Shown here in pieces: positions 1 through 9,248 of a stretch of 59,038 nt of DNA (position 1 is the first letter of the stretch; each line of letters starts with the position of its first letter). Location: NCBI GenBank assembly GCA_900466605.1, contig UBMU01000010.1:1-59038 (forward strand), given 5' to 3'. The stretch comes from Hyphomicrobiales bacterium. Its GTDB lineage: Bacteria > Pseudomonadota > Alphaproteobacteria > Rhizobiales > Rhizobiaceae. Position numbers and translations under genes: made by a program. The notes under the pieces are model-generated. The model was not told where the DNA came from, made no database searches, and saw nothing but the letters and a program-made list of their open reading frames with translations.

Positions 1-318
1 CCCTTTTCTAAGTCAACAGCGGTTTTCAAAAAAAACCAGATTTATCGCATCACGTTGAATTTCAACGCTGATTTCCAGAGAGCCGGATTTCTGCCCTGTC
101 CTCGCGCTCAGCCCCGGATCATTTTCACAAAAATAGGGCGCCAAAACGAAACGACGAGGTCCCTCGCCCTCACATCTTCACAATCGGATGGTCTCAAGGG
201 CAGATGATTTGGGCACGCGCATGCCGCCCATTTGACTTCTAATGCCAAACTATGCACTTTTCGGCGCCAGCCAGAGCTGGCTGAAGAGGGCTACCGAAAG
301 GACGCGGATCCACCTGCC
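1..318. other. Left-edge non-coding stretch
   Basis: No gene is supported here. The stretch holds whatever promoter drives the first M23 peptidase gene, but I could not pick out convincing -35/-10 boxes. It is somewhat richer in A and T near its left end, where there is a run of eight A residues. The left neighbour lies outside the window. Confidence 0.5.
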
Positions 319-2259
319 ATGATGACGGAGAAGATGATGATCCGCTCGTTCGGCAACGAGCCGCCGCTTCTCGCCGATGGCAGACGCGCGCCCGACCGCC
401 GCGAGGTATCACTGCGCTGGCTTTCGGGTACGTTCCTCACTGGCATCACATCGAGCGTGCTGATGGGTGTGGCACTTTTTGCGGCGCTCGACGGTCGCCA
501 GCAGCTGGCGATCCCCGCCGAGGCCTACGCCAATATCAATGCCGACACCAACGCCGATACTGATGTGACGCGGGGCAACCGGCTGATTGCCCCTGCGATT
601 GCCGCCAAGCCATCCGACCGCAAGATCATGGAGGTCTCGACCCTCGTCCACGAGGGTGACAAGGAGGTCGTCCGCCGCCAGCCTTTCGCGCGGGTGAAGA
701 TGACGCTTGCCGCCAATCACGTGGCGACCGAAGACTATCCGAGCTTCAATCCCCTGACGATCTTCTCGGCGGACGAGCCCGACGCACAGCCGACCGTTCG
801 CACCGGACAGATCTACGGATCCGACGTGGAGTCCGAGGTCAGCCTGAAGACGGTGGCATATCCGACGACAAAATCCGATCTCCAGGTGGCGCCCGGCATG
901 ACGCTGGACGAGATCGAGGAGAATGTACGCTCCAACGGTTCCGTTCTTACCGACGGCGCAGCGCAGGTAGCAGCGCTCTACTATGTCGACCCGCGCCGCT
1001 TCTCCAATGACGACAACGACGTCGACCTGACGGCCGGCCTGACAGCGCGCGTGCTCGAGCAGAACATGACGGTGTCCGCACCGGAAACGATCACGCCGCA
1101 GACGGAAGAGTTTGCCGACGACATCATCCCTGTGCGCCAGGCAACCTCGATCATCAAGGCGATGACGGCTTCGGGCTATCCCGAACCGCAGGCCAAGGGC
1201 CTGTCCGCCTATCTATCGCCGATGATCGGATCCGACAGCCTCGCGAAGGGCGATGTCCTGCGCATCGGCATCCTGCAGAAAGGCGAACAGGCCAAGATCA
1301 TCCGTGCCAGCGTCTATCGCGGCACACGCCATCTGGTCACCGTGGCGCTCGACGATCACGATCGGTTCGTGGCCGGCCACGAGCCACCGCAGATCGACGC
1401 AGTCACGACGGCCTTCGACGACAATTCGACATCGGTTCCGTCCAACCAGAACCTGCCACGTGTCTATGACGGCATCTATCGTGCAGCGCTCTCCTACGGC
1501 ATGACCAAGGACATGACCGCGCTGATCGTCAAGCTATTGGCGAGCAGCGTCGATTTCCAGGCAGAGTTGCGTCCGACCGACACGCTGGAAGCTTTCTTCT
1601 CCGTTACCGACTCCAGCGGGCAGGCAACGGCAGCTTCCGAGCTTCTGTACGTCAGTGCGCGCTTCGGCGACACGCAAACCCGCTTCTACCGCTTCCAGGA
1701 TCCGGAAGATGGTTCGATCGATTACTTCGATCAGGACGGCAAGAGCATTCGGCAATTCCTGCTGCGCAATCCGGTTCCGAACGGCATTTTCAAATCGGGC
1801 TTCGGCATGCGCCGGCACCCGATCCTGGGCTTTGCCCGCATGCATACCGGCGTCGATTGGGCAGCCCCGCGCGGGACCGCGATTATCGCGGTCGGCAACG
1901 GCACGGTCGAAAAGGCTGGCTGGGATTCCGGCGGCTACGGCAATCAGACGATCGTCCGCCACACCAATGGTTACGAATCCTCCTACAATCACCAGAGCGC
2001 TATCGCCAAGGGTGTCGTTCCCGGCGCCAAGGTGCGCCAGGGCCAGGTGATTGGCTGGGTCGGCACGACAGGCGAATCCACCGGCCCGCATCTACATTAC
2101 GAAATGATCGTCAACGGCACCAAGGTCGACCCGCTGCGCGTGCGTCTGCCGGGCGGCAAGTCGTTGAAGGGCGAAGCACTGGCAAAGTTCGAGGATGAGC
2201 GGCAGCGTATCGATACCCTGCTCGGCAATCAGCCGCCGCCGCAGGTCGCAAGCAAGTAG
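319..2259 (+). CDS. M23 family metallopeptidase, membrane-anchored
   Basis: Probable LytM/M23 peptidoglycan endopeptidase or murein-hydrolase regulator of the envelope. A single hydrophobic segment (LTGITSSVLMGVALFAAL) lies near the N-terminus, followed by a long periplasmic region. The M23 domain is C-terminal, roughly nt 1780-2150. It shows the zinc motif MHTGVD (H-x3-D), the core PRGTAIIAVGNGTVEKAGW, and the second motif GPHLHYE (H-x-H), so the catalytic site looks intact. The frame is open from a TTG at 232. I prefer the ATG at 319 (646 aa); ATGs at 322 and 331 are also possible. It converges on clpB with a shared terminator between them. The family assignment is secure, but the exact cell-wall substrate is unknown. 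Confidence 0.9.
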   Translation: MMTEKMMIRSFGNEPPLLADGRRAPDRREVSLRWLSGTFLTGITSSVLMGVALFAALDGRQQLAIPAEAYANINADTNADTDVTRGNRLIAPAIAAKPSDRKIMEVSTLVHEGDKEVVRRQPFARVKMTLAANHVATEDYPSFNPLTIFSADEPDAQPTVRTGQIYGSDVESEVSLKTVAYPTTKSDLQVAPGMTLDEIEENVRSNGSVLTDGAAQVAALYYVDPRRFSNDDNDVDLTAGLTARVLEQNMTVSAPETITPQTEEFADDIIPVRQATSIIKAMTASGYPEPQAKGLSAYLSPMIGSDSLAKGDVLRIGILQKGEQAKIIRASVYRGTRHLVTVALDDHDRFVAGHEPPQIDAVTTAFDDNSTSVPSNQNLPRVYDGIYRAALSYGMTKDMTALIVKLLASSVDFQAELRPTDTLEAFFSVTDSSGQATAASELLYVSARFGDTQTRFYRFQDPEDGSIDYFDQDGKSIRQFLLRNPVPNGIFKSGFGMRRHPILGFARMHTGVDWAAPRGTAIIAVGNGTVEKAGWDSGGYGNQTIVRHTNGYESSYNHQSAIAKGVVPGAKVRQGQVIGWVGTTGESTGPHLHYEMIVNGTKVDPLRVRLPGGKSLKGEALAKFEDERQRIDTLLGNQPPPQVASK

Positions 2260-2269
2260 CAGCATCAAC

Positions 2270-2297
2270 AAAAATGGCGGCCGGAGCCGCCATTTTT
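2270..2297. terminator. Bidirectional rho-independent terminator
   Basis: A perfect 12-bp inverted repeat (AAAAATGGCGGC / GCCGCCATTTTT) surrounds a CGGA loop. A-rich and T-rich flanks make it usable from both sides. It sits between the stop of the M23 gene and the stop of clpB, which converge here. Confidence 0.9.
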
Positions 2298-2317
2298 CTT
2301 TCTGACTATCGCGCGCA

Positions 2318-4921
2318 TCAGGCCGCTTCGTTGACCGCAGAATTCCGTGTCCGGAACAGTAACCGGTCCGAACCGCTGGTGATCTTCACCGTGGAGCCGT
2401 CAGGCACCTGCCCGGAGAGGATCTGTTCGGCGAGCGGATCCTGCACGTACTTCTGGATCACCCGCTTCAGCGGCCGCGCGCCATAGACTGGATCATACCC
2501 CTTGTTGGCGAGCCAATTGCGGGCGTCGTCGTCAAGTTCGAGCGTGATCTTTCGTTCGGCAAGCAGTGCCACCAGACGCTTCAACTGGATATCGACGATC
2601 GCCCCCATTTCCTCGCGCTTCAGGCGATGGAACAGGATGATCTCGTCGATACGGTTCAGGAATTCCGGACGGAAATGACTGCGCACGACGTCCAGCACCT
2701 GCTCGCGGATCTCATCGGTGTCATGACCGTCGGGTAGCTCCGTCAACATCGTAGCACCGAGGTTCGACGTCATGATGATCATCGTGTTGCGGAAATCGAC
2801 CGTCCGACCCTGGCCGTCGGTAAGGCGGCCATCGTCCAAAACCTGCAGCAGCACGTTGAAGACATCCGGATGCGCCTTTTCGATCTCGTCGAACAGCACG
2901 ACCTGATACGGCCGGCGGCGAACGGCTTCCGTCAGCGAACCACCTTCCTCATAGCCGACATAGCCGGGAGGAGCGCCGATCAGCCGGGCCACGGAGTGCT
3001 TCTCCATGTACTCCGACATATCCATGCGCACCATCGCCGTCTCGTCATCGAAGAGGAAGCGGGCAAGCGCCTTGGTCAGCTCCGTCTTGCCGACGCCGGT
3101 GGGACCGAGGAAGATGAACGAGCCGAGCGGCCGGTTCGGATCCTGCAGGCCGGCGCGCGCGCGGCGCACCGCCCGCGACACCGCCTGAACCGCGTCGCCC
3201 TGGCCGATCACCGATTTCGCCAGCTCGTCTTCCATCCGAAGCAGCTTCTCGCGGTCGCCTTCCAGCATCTTCTCGACCGGAATGCCGGTCCAGCGGGAGA
3301 CGACATGCGCGATGTTGTCAGGGGTGACGACCTCCTGCACCATGGCGCTGCGATCACTGTCCTGTGCCTCGGCCTCCGCCAGCTTTTTCTCGAGTTCCGG
3401 AATGACGCCGTAGGTCAGCTCGCCGGCGCGCTGGAATTCTCCCTTGCGCTGGGCGATCGCCAGATCGTTGCGGGCATCGTCGAGTTGCTTCTTCAGGTCG
3501 GCGGCAAGGCCAAGCTTCTGCTTTTCCGCCTGCCAGCGGGCCGTCAGCGCATCGGCGCTTTCCTCGAGATCGGTGAGCTCTGTTTCAAGCCGCACCAGCC
3601 GGTCGGCGGACGCCGTGTCGGTTTCCTTCTTCAGCGCCTCACGTTCGATCTTCAGCTGCATGATGCGGCGATCGAGTTCGTCCAGCTCCTCAGGCTTGGA
3701 ATCCACCTGCATGCGCAGCCGCGCTGCGGCTTCGTCCATCAGGTCGATCGCCTTGTCGGGCAGGAACCGGTCGGTGATGTAGCGGTTGGAAAGCGTCGCA
3801 GCCGCAACCAGGGCCGAATCCGAGATACGGACCTTGTGATGCTGCTCGTATTTTTCCTTCAGACCGCGCAGGATCGAGATCGTGTCCTCGACCGTCGGCT
3901 CCTCGACCATGACAGGCTGGAAGCGGCGGGCAAGGGCCGGATCTTTTTCGACGTGCTTACGGTATTCGTCGAGCGTGGTCGCGCCGACGCAGTGCAGTTC
4001 GCCGCGGGCAAGCGCGGGCTTCAGCAGGTTGGAAGCGTCCATCGCCCCATCCGTCTTGCCGGCACCGACAAGCGTGTGCATTTCGTCGATGAAGAGGACG
4101 ATCTCGCCGTTTTCGGCCTGCACCTCATTGAGCACAGCCTTCAGGCGCTCCTCGAACTCGCCGCGATATTTCGCACCCGCTATCAGCGCGCCCATGTCGA
4201 GCGCCATCAGCTTCTTGTCCTTGAGCGATTCAGGCACATCACCGTTGACGATGCGCAGCGCAAGGCCTTCCACGATGGCGGTCTTGCCGACGCCTGGCTC
4301 GCCGATCAGCACCGGATTGTTCTTGGTGCGGCGCGACAGAACCTGGATCGTGCGGCGGATTTCGTCGTCACGACCGATGACGGGATCGAGCTTGCCTTCA
4401 CGGGCTTCGCTGGTCAGATCGCGAGCGTACTTCTTCAGTGAATCGAAGCCCTGTTCGGCATTCGAGCTGTCGGCGGTGCGCCCCTTACGGATTTCGTTGA
4501 TGACCTGATTGAGCGCAAGCGCGGTCACACCGGCATTCTTCAGCGTCGTGGACGTTGAAGCCGAAGATTCGATCGCCAGTGCCTGCAACAGGCGCTCGAC
4601 GGTGACGAAACTGTCACCGGCCTTCTTCGCTGCCTCTTCGGCAGTCGAGAGAACCTTGGCAAGCGGCTGCGCAAGATAGATCTGCCCATTGCCGCCTGAA
4701 ACCTTCGGCAGCTTGGCGAGTGCGGCATCATTGGCGAGACGCGCAGCCTTAGGATCACCGCCGGCGCGCTCAATCAGCGAGGCGGCCATGCCCTGATCGT
4801 CGTCGAGCAGCACTTTCAGAACGTGTTCGGGCGTGAACTGCTGATGCCCCTGCGCCAGCGCATAGGTTTGTGCGGATTGAATGAAACCGCGCACCCGCTC
4901 GGAGTATTTTTCGATATTCAT
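2318..4921 (-). CDS. clpB: ATP-dependent disaggregase ClpB
   Basis: Hsp100 disaggregase that works with DnaK/DnaJ/GrpE to resolubilise aggregated proteins in the cytoplasm. At 867 aa it has the full family length. Domains in order: Clp-N ([14 protein letters not shown]), AAA-1 with Walker A GEPGVGKT and Walker [15 protein letters not shown], a coiled-coil M domain of about 120 residues between the two AAA modules, AAA-2 with GPTGVGKT and [14 protein letters not shown], and the C-terminal D2-small domain ([15 protein letters not shown]). The presence of the M domain separates it from ClpA/ClpC. Heat-shock control by RpoH is expected for the family. Upstream, on the minus strand, I see CTTGAG-like boxes but no well-spaced -10, so I do not call a promoter. 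Confidence 0.98.
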   Translation of the reverse strand: MNIEKYSERVRGFIQSAQTYALAQGHQQFTPEHVLKVLLDDDQGMAASLIERAGGDPKAARLANDAALAKLPKVSGGNGQIYLAQPLAKVLSTAEEAAKKAGDSFVTVERLLQALAIESSASTSTTLKNAGVTALALNQVINEIRKGRTADSSNAEQGFDSLKKYARDLTSEAREGKLDPVIGRDDEIRRTIQVLSRRTKNNPVLIGEPGVGKTAIVEGLALRIVNGDVPESLKDKKLMALDMGALIAGAKYRGEFEERLKAVLNEVQAENGEIVLFIDEMHTLVGAGKTDGAMDASNLLKPALARGELHCVGATTLDEYRKHVEKDPALARRFQPVMVEEPTVEDTISILRGLKEKYEQHHKVRISDSALVAAATLSNRYITDRFLPDKAIDLMDEAAARLRMQVDSKPEELDELDRRIMQLKIEREALKKETDTASADRLVRLETELTDLEESADALTARWQAEKQKLGLAADLKKQLDDARNDLAIAQRKGEFQRAGELTYGVIPELEKKLAEAEAQDSDRSAMVQEVVTPDNIAHVVSRWTGIPVEKMLEGDREKLLRMEDELAKSVIGQGDAVQAVSRAVRRARAGLQDPNRPLGSFIFLGPTGVGKTELTKALARFLFDDETAMVRMDMSEYMEKHSVARLIGAPPGYVGYEEGGSLTEAVRRRPYQVVLFDEIEKAHPDVFNVLLQVLDDGRLTDGQGRTVDFRNTMIIMTSNLGATMLTELPDGHDTDEIREQVLDVVRSHFRPEFLNRIDEIILFHRLKREEMGAIVDIQLKRLVALLAERKITLELDDDARNWLANKGYDPVYGARPLKRVIQKYVQDPLAEQILSGQVPDGSTVKITSGSDRLLFRTRNSAVNEAA

Positions 4922-5079
4922 ACTGTACCTCCATGGATCGCCCTGCCCTTATAAGGCACAGGCCGATGACTGAGATTGAGCTCCCTCAAGTGGCAAGCTC
5001 ATTGTTCCGCCGCGTTTGGGATTTGCGGCTGAAGAACTTGGGCTGGATATGGTGGAGGATTTGAAAAGTTTAAAGGGGC

Positions 5080-5100
5080 GCCGGGGCGAAAAACCCCGGC
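5080..5100 (-). terminator. Rho-independent terminator
   Basis: A perfect 7-bp GC stem (GCCGGGG / CCCCGGC) with a 7-nt loop lies 36 bp past the stop of the periplasmic orphan gene at 5137. Read on the minus strand the hairpin is followed by GCCCCTTT, so the T tract is weak. It probably ends that transcript before the clpB promoter region. Confidence 0.6.
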
Positions 5101-5136
5101 CATTCGACCAGCGGTTTGCCGAGCACTACGCGTGAC

Positions 5137-5700
5137 TTACATCGGATCCATGCTGACGACCCGGCCGGAACCGGAGACCGTGCATTTGGAGGTGTACTGG
5201 CCGGTTGCCATGGTCAGGACCCAGTTCGCTCCGGAACGAGCAGCGCCGTTTACAACGCTCGTGCCCTGCCGTGCATTCTGGAAGTCGTCCGCACGCTGCA
5301 TGCAGGCATTGAGAGCCGCCTGCGGAACATTTCCGGAAGCCGCCGCGGTATTGCCGGACCCACTGCCCTGGCACGCCGGATATTTGTAGCGGTCCGCCTC
5401 GGAAACGTCGGGCGGGCAGCTGCCCGAAGCGGAACTGCCGCTCTTTTGCCCGCACGCGCTCGGCTGCAGAGTGTCGATTGCCGAATAGCGGCCGTTCGAT
5501 ACGCGAACCCGCACACAGGTTCCGGTGGCAGCATTCCACCAGATATTGTTCTTGACGTTGTCGTACCCCCTCGCCTGGATCTCCGACTCCGCTCCTGCCG
5601 CTCGCGCACCCACGAGGTCAGCGATATCGGCGGCGGACTTCGCGGATGCGGGCACAGAAAGGATTGCCAGAAGGAGCATCGTTGTCAGATGGCGGTTCAT
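5137..5700 (-). CDS. Periplasmic protein of unknown function
   Basis: A 187-aa secreted protein. A clear Sec signal peptide (MNRHLTTMLLLAILSVPASA) precedes the mature part. The mature region opens with KSAADIADLVGARAAGAESE, then has a WW-x-C-V-R-V block (NIWWNAATGTCVRVRVSNGR) typical of a small family of uncharacterised bacterial exported proteins. A Ser/Gly-rich Cys-containing tail follows. The start at 5700 is chosen because GGAGAGGA sits just upstream and the signal peptide begins there; the frame extends six codons further. At least four cysteines remain in the mature part, so disulfides are likely. Its own terminator and the gap to the DUF1254 gene suggest a separate unit. No function is assigned. 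Confidence 0.75.
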   Translation of the reverse strand: MNRHLTTMLLLAILSVPASAKSAADIADLVGARAAGAESEIQARGYDNVKNNIWWNAATGTCVRVRVSNGRYSAIDTLQPSACGQKSGSSASGSCPPDVSEADRYKYPACQGSGSGNTAAASGNVPQAALNACMQRADDFQNARQGTSVVNGAARSGANWVLTMATGQYTSKCTVSGSGRVVSMDPM

Positions 5701-5760
5701 ATCGTGTCCTCTCCACATTGTAGTTCGATGCCGCTTGATCGCCTGGGGGTCATCAACGAC

Positions 5761-7212
5761 TTATTTGACCTCTTCTATGTCATTAGGCTTCCAGGAACCA
5801 TCAAAGGCCGGCTGCGTAGGTCCGTAAATGCGAATGTAGCTGAACCAGCCCCGACCAGGCTCGGTCTTGATCCACCGACCTTCGCCATCCCTCGGCGGCG
5901 TGGGGCCGAAATAGAGGTCGACCGGCTTCGATGTATCGATATCCTTCAGCTCGAAAAGAGAGCGCAAGGCCGCCTTGTTCTGATCGGTCTGGACCTCCGA
6001 ACGCGTCTGCGCATCGTAAAGCGTTACAGACCAGAACAGCTTGCCGGGAACAGGCTGAGGGATAGTCAGCTTGTAGTTCTTGCCGCCATCCAGAAACGCG
6101 CCGCTGCCATCCCGGACGCCGAGCCAGTACAGCGAGCCGGCGCCGGCAGACCGCCGGAACATTGCAGGCGACGTAACGATTGCCTGTGCGAACCAGCGAT
6201 CGCGTGCCTCCAGATCGACGCCCATTGGCGTTTCGAACTGCGCTTCGTTGGGAACGAGGCCGACCCACTCCCACTTTCGGTCCGGCCATGCGAAGCGATC
6301 CGGTCGATCACTGTCGAACGCGGACACGATGAGCTGGTCCCTACCGGCCTTCGCAGCCTTTTCAAGGATCGACCTCGTACGGGCTTCTGGAGCAAATGGC
6401 TTGCCCTTTTCGATGCCAAGCGTCGCAAGTAGCCCGTACATTGGCGTGAACTTCTCCACCAGCGGTTCGTCATCGACAATCCGCTTCAATATCTCCCAGA
6501 ACTGGATATTGTCCTCCCATTTGAGAGATGTGCTGTCCATTGCCATATCGGTTGTGTCGATGATCGCCATTGGCTTCGGCTTCTTTGCCGTGCTTAGCGG
6601 ATAGATCCTGATCGCATGCAGCGCTTTCAGCGCCTTGTCCTGATCGCCGCCGACAGGCAGTGCACGCACGGCCAGCAGGATCTTGTAGGTAGCGGACTTG
6701 CCTACGTGGTAGCCCTTAGGCACCTTGCCCTTGTAGTCCGGCGGCAGGACAAGATGCTTTCCACCCTTGCCGCCATCCGGGCCAGGGATGCCCATGTCGA
6801 GAACCCAGCTTTGGTTGTGATCGTTGATCAAGCCGATATATGCGCCTGGCGGCAACTCGACGACCATCGGGCCGTCCTTCAGGTCAAGGGTTGCCGATCC
6901 GTAGGGCGTGTCGGAATTGAGTGTGAAACCTACCTGACGCGGACCGGCGGCGGCAACGCCAAGGACTCCATTGTCCTTGATCCCGGCCACGCGGTTGCCG
7001 TTGAAGATGCCCTCGACCGATACCGTAGGATACCAGAAACGGTAGGCCGTCACTGCCCGTTGAAACAGCGCGTCTTCGCGTGCCCTTTCGGTGGTCTCTA
7101 CCGTCGGAAAGCCCTTGTCGAAGGCATAGCCTGCTTGCAAGCCGTCCTGCGCCGAGACCGTGGAACTCATGAGAAACGCAGCGATCAGTGAGGCGCTCCA
7201 CTTGGCTTTCAT
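5761..7212 (-). CDS. DUF1254/DUF1214 domain exported protein
   Basis: A 483-aa protein with a Sec signal (MKAKWSASLIAAFLMSSTVSA). The N-terminal half matches DUF1254 (RAVTAYRFWYPTVSVEG, FTLNSDTPYGSATLDL, MVVELPPGAYIGLINDHNQS). The C-terminal third matches DUF1214 (KLFWSVTLYD, PVDLYFGPTPP, GRGWFSYIRIYGP, FDGSWKPNDIEEV). Function in this family is unknown. The start at 7212 is fixed by a strong GAGGAGAT ribosome binding site; the frame stays open to 7392 but would then have an unlikely Arg/Cys-rich leader. It lies just downstream of the sulfatase, separated by a terminator, yet both genes carry the same operator-like motif upstream. This suggests a common regulator and a joint catabolic role. 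Confidence 0.88.
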   Translation of the reverse strand: MKAKWSASLIAAFLMSSTVSAQDGLQAGYAFDKGFPTVETTERAREDALFQRAVTAYRFWYPTVSVEGIFNGNRVAGIKDNGVLGVAAAGPRQVGFTLNSDTPYGSATLDLKDGPMVVELPPGAYIGLINDHNQSWVLDMGIPGPDGGKGGKHLVLPPDYKGKVPKGYHVGKSATYKILLAVRALPVGGDQDKALKALHAIRIYPLSTAKKPKPMAIIDTTDMAMDSTSLKWEDNIQFWEILKRIVDDEPLVEKFTPMYGLLATLGIEKGKPFAPEARTRSILEKAAKAGRDQLIVSAFDSDRPDRFAWPDRKWEWVGLVPNEAQFETPMGVDLEARDRWFAQAIVTSPAMFRRSAGAGSLYWLGVRDGSGAFLDGGKNYKLTIPQPVPGKLFWSVTLYDAQTRSEVQTDQNKAALRSLFELKDIDTSKPVDLYFGPTPPRDGEGRWIKTEPGRGWFSYIRIYGPTQPAFDGSWKPNDIEEVK

Positions 7213-7266
7213 GACGACATCTCCTCTTGTCATACGCGGAGTAGCGTCGAAGCGGCTGCAAATTCC

Positions 7267-7282
7267 AAGTACGTTACAGTAA
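7267..7282 (-). promoter_or_regulatory. Operator-like motif, copy 1
   Basis: The 16-mer AAGTACGTTACAGTAA contains the perfect palindrome TTAC-A-GTAA and lies 55 bp before the DUF1254 start. A copy differing at one base lies before the sulfatase gene at 9119-9134. The TTACNGTAA core resembles TetR-family operators. No regulator gene sits next to the pair, so the protein that binds it is unknown. Confidence 0.55.
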
Positions 7283-7332
7283 CAGGCACACCGTTTACGC
7301 AATGATTTACGCGATAGTCCATAGAAGGAAAT

Positions 7333-7357
7333 GGTCCGCGCCGAACCGGCGCGGACC
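7333..7357 (-). terminator. Rho-independent-like hairpin after sulfatase gene
   Basis: A perfect 10-bp stem (GGTCCGCGCC / GGCGCGGACC) with a 5-nt loop starts 12 bp past the sulfatase stop. Read on the minus strand it is followed by ATTTCCTT, a weak T tract. It separates the sulfatase transcript from the DUF1254 gene. Confidence 0.7.
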
Positions 7358-7369
7358 TCTATGAGGCAA

Positions 7370-9022
7370 TCATTGCGGGGCAAGCCGTTCAAGTTCGTTC
7401 AGTCGTTTCAGCGCAGCCTGCTGTCTAAGCATACCATAGTTGATCCCGCTCGCATTCAGCGTACTGCCCTCCTGATAGGGGAACTTGTCAAAGTCCGAGA
7501 AGAAGTCCTTGATCTTACCTTGAACAGGAACGAGCAACCACATGTTGCGGGCAAGGAAGTCGATGGCGCCGCCGCCCTCCTTCATTCCGCGCTCGTAGGG
7601 ATCCATGCGCAGGTTTGCGATGTTAGCCCAGGCCGGTACTTCACGCGTCGCGGTGGCGATATTTCCTTCGCTGTTGATCGCAAAGCTAAGCTTCCAGTCG
7701 TTCCAGCGGATGGCGTTGAGATTGCCACCCTGGTCGAAATAGTAGACTGCGTCACGCGGGCCCGTCTGGACTTCGCCCTTTAGCAGCGGTCCTAGGTCGT
7801 AACCATCCAGGTGCACTTTGAAGTCCTTGGTTCCTGCCTTAAAACCTGTCTTCATCTGCTCCTTGAGGTCCGGTATTCCGGCAACGCTTGCGAAGGTCGG
7901 CATCCAGTCCATCAGCGTGACGATATCGTTTATCTCGGTTCCGGGTTTGACCACACCCGGCCAGCGAACCATCATGGGTATGCGGAAGCCACCCTCCCAT
8001 GTCGTGCCCTTCTCACCATGGAACGGCGTCATTGCGCCATCGGGCCAAAGCGCGATCTCTGCGCCGTTGTCGGTCGTGTAGAGCACGATGGTGTTGTCGG
8101 CGATTCCGAGTTGATCCAATTGATCGAGCAGCTGACCCACGTGACCGTCGTGCTCAACCATGCCGTCGGCGTGGATGCCCTTGCCGGTCTTACCAAGCGA
8201 GTCAGGCTTCAGATGCGTGAAGACGTGCATGCGCGTTGAGTTGAACCAGACGAAAAAGGGCTTGTCCGCCTTCACCTGGCGATCGATGAAGTTCTTGGCT
8301 GCTCCAAGAAATTCTTCGTCGACTGTTTCCATGCGCTTCGTGGTGAGCGCCCCCGTATCTTCAATTTTCCCATCGGCGCTCGACTTGATCACGCCGCGAG
8401 GCCCGAACTGTCTGCGGAAGGCCGGATCCTTCGGGTAGAAGTAGCCTTCCGGCTCTTCCTCGGCATTCAGGTGGTAGAGATTGCCGAAGAATTCGTCGAA
8501 GCCATGTTTGGTCGGCAGGTGTTGGTCCTGGTCGCCGAGATGGTTCTTGCCGAATTGCCCGGTCGCATAGCCCTGCGTCTTCATGACATCGGCAATAGTC
8601 GGCATCCAGTCCTGAATACCATGGGGATCGCCCGGCATACCGATCGTCAGCAATCCTGTACGGAATGGTTCCTGCCCGAGAATGAAGGATGCTCGGCCTG
8701 CCGTGCAGCTCTGCTGCCCGTATGAATCCGTAAAGATCGCGCCTTCCTTGGCAATGCGGTCGATGTTTGGCGTGCGATAGCCCATCAGCCCCATCGTGTA
8801 GGCGCTGATCTGCGGAATACCGATGTCATCGCCGAAAATAACTAGGATGTTCGGCTTTTTGCCGGAGGTTGCCGCAGTCTGTGCCTGGGCAGCGGCGGCA
8901 CCGACCATGCTGGCCGCCGTCACGGCTCCGGCAGCAAGGGCCGTCGAACCAATCAGCAGATTGCGCCGAGTGAGGATGTTGGCATCGGAAGGCGATGCTT
9001 TGATATCATCGTGGCAAGCCAT
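7370..9022 (-). CDS. Arylsulfatase family enzyme, Tat-exported
   Basis: A 550-aa sulfatase of the alkaline-phosphatase superfamily that hydrolyses sulfate esters, probably in the periplasm. A twin-arginine signal (RRNLLIGSTALAAGAV) precedes the metal site (PNILVIFGDDIGIPQ, with paired Asp). The activation motif CTAGR lies at about nt 8693-8707. Its Cys would be oxidised to formylglycine; this is the C-x-A-x-R variant rather than the usual C-x-P-x-R. Further family signatures are GYATGQFGKNHLGD, TTDNGAE and GEKGTTWEGGFRIPM. The start at 9022 has GGGAGA upstream; the frame remains open to 9373 without a sensible leader. The maturation enzyme is not in this window. The natural substrate cannot be read from sequence. 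Confidence 0.92.
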   Translation of the reverse strand: MACHDDIKASPSDANILTRRNLLIGSTALAAGAVTAASMVGAAAAQAQTAATSGKKPNILVIFGDDIGIPQISAYTMGLMGYRTPNIDRIAKEGAIFTDSYGQQSCTAGRASFILGQEPFRTGLLTIGMPGDPHGIQDWMPTIADVMKTQGYATGQFGKNHLGDQDQHLPTKHGFDEFFGNLYHLNAEEEPEGYFYPKDPAFRRQFGPRGVIKSSADGKIEDTGALTTKRMETVDEEFLGAAKNFIDRQVKADKPFFVWFNSTRMHVFTHLKPDSLGKTGKGIHADGMVEHDGHVGQLLDQLDQLGIADNTIVLYTTDNGAEIALWPDGAMTPFHGEKGTTWEGGFRIPMMVRWPGVVKPGTEINDIVTLMDWMPTFASVAGIPDLKEQMKTGFKAGTKDFKVHLDGYDLGPLLKGEVQTGPRDAVYYFDQGGNLNAIRWNDWKLSFAINSEGNIATATREVPAWANIANLRMDPYERGMKEGGGAIDFLARNMWLLVPVQGKIKDFFSDFDKFPYQEGSTLNASGINYGMLRQQAALKRLNELERLAPQ

Positions 9023-9118
9023 TTCGCGTATCTCCCAACTGAACGTTGACCTGATGCAATATCGCCCCTCATAAGAGGCATTGGCATCGGCAGTCAGGCA
9101 CACGGACGGTATGGTCGT

Positions 9119-9134
9119 AAGTACGTTACGGTAA
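9119..9134 (-). promoter_or_regulatory. Operator-like motif, copy 2
   Basis: AAGTACGTTACGGTAA lies 97 bp before the sulfatase start and matches 15 of 16 bases of the motif before the DUF1254 gene. An adjoining ATTACGTT on the right extends the similarity to a GTACGTTAC-type repeat. It is probably the binding site of the same unknown regulator. Confidence 0.55.
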
Positions 9135-9248
9135 ATTACGTTGGCTTTGCTGGCGCAGTGCGCCGACCGAAGCATTGGAATGCCGGACGAAGTTGGCCGA
9201 AAATGCGAAAGCGGCCGAGCATTTGAGCTTCCCCGGCAGTGCTCGCGC

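Noticed and set aside
2870..4441. 523-aa frame antisense to clpB
   Set aside because: No motif, and the composition is that of a reverse-strand shadow of a conserved chaperone gene.
4922..5079. RpoH-type promoter upstream of clpB
   Set aside because: CTTGAG-like and CCTTATAAGG-like boxes exist on the minus strand but are about 28 bp apart, which is too far. I do not call a promoter.
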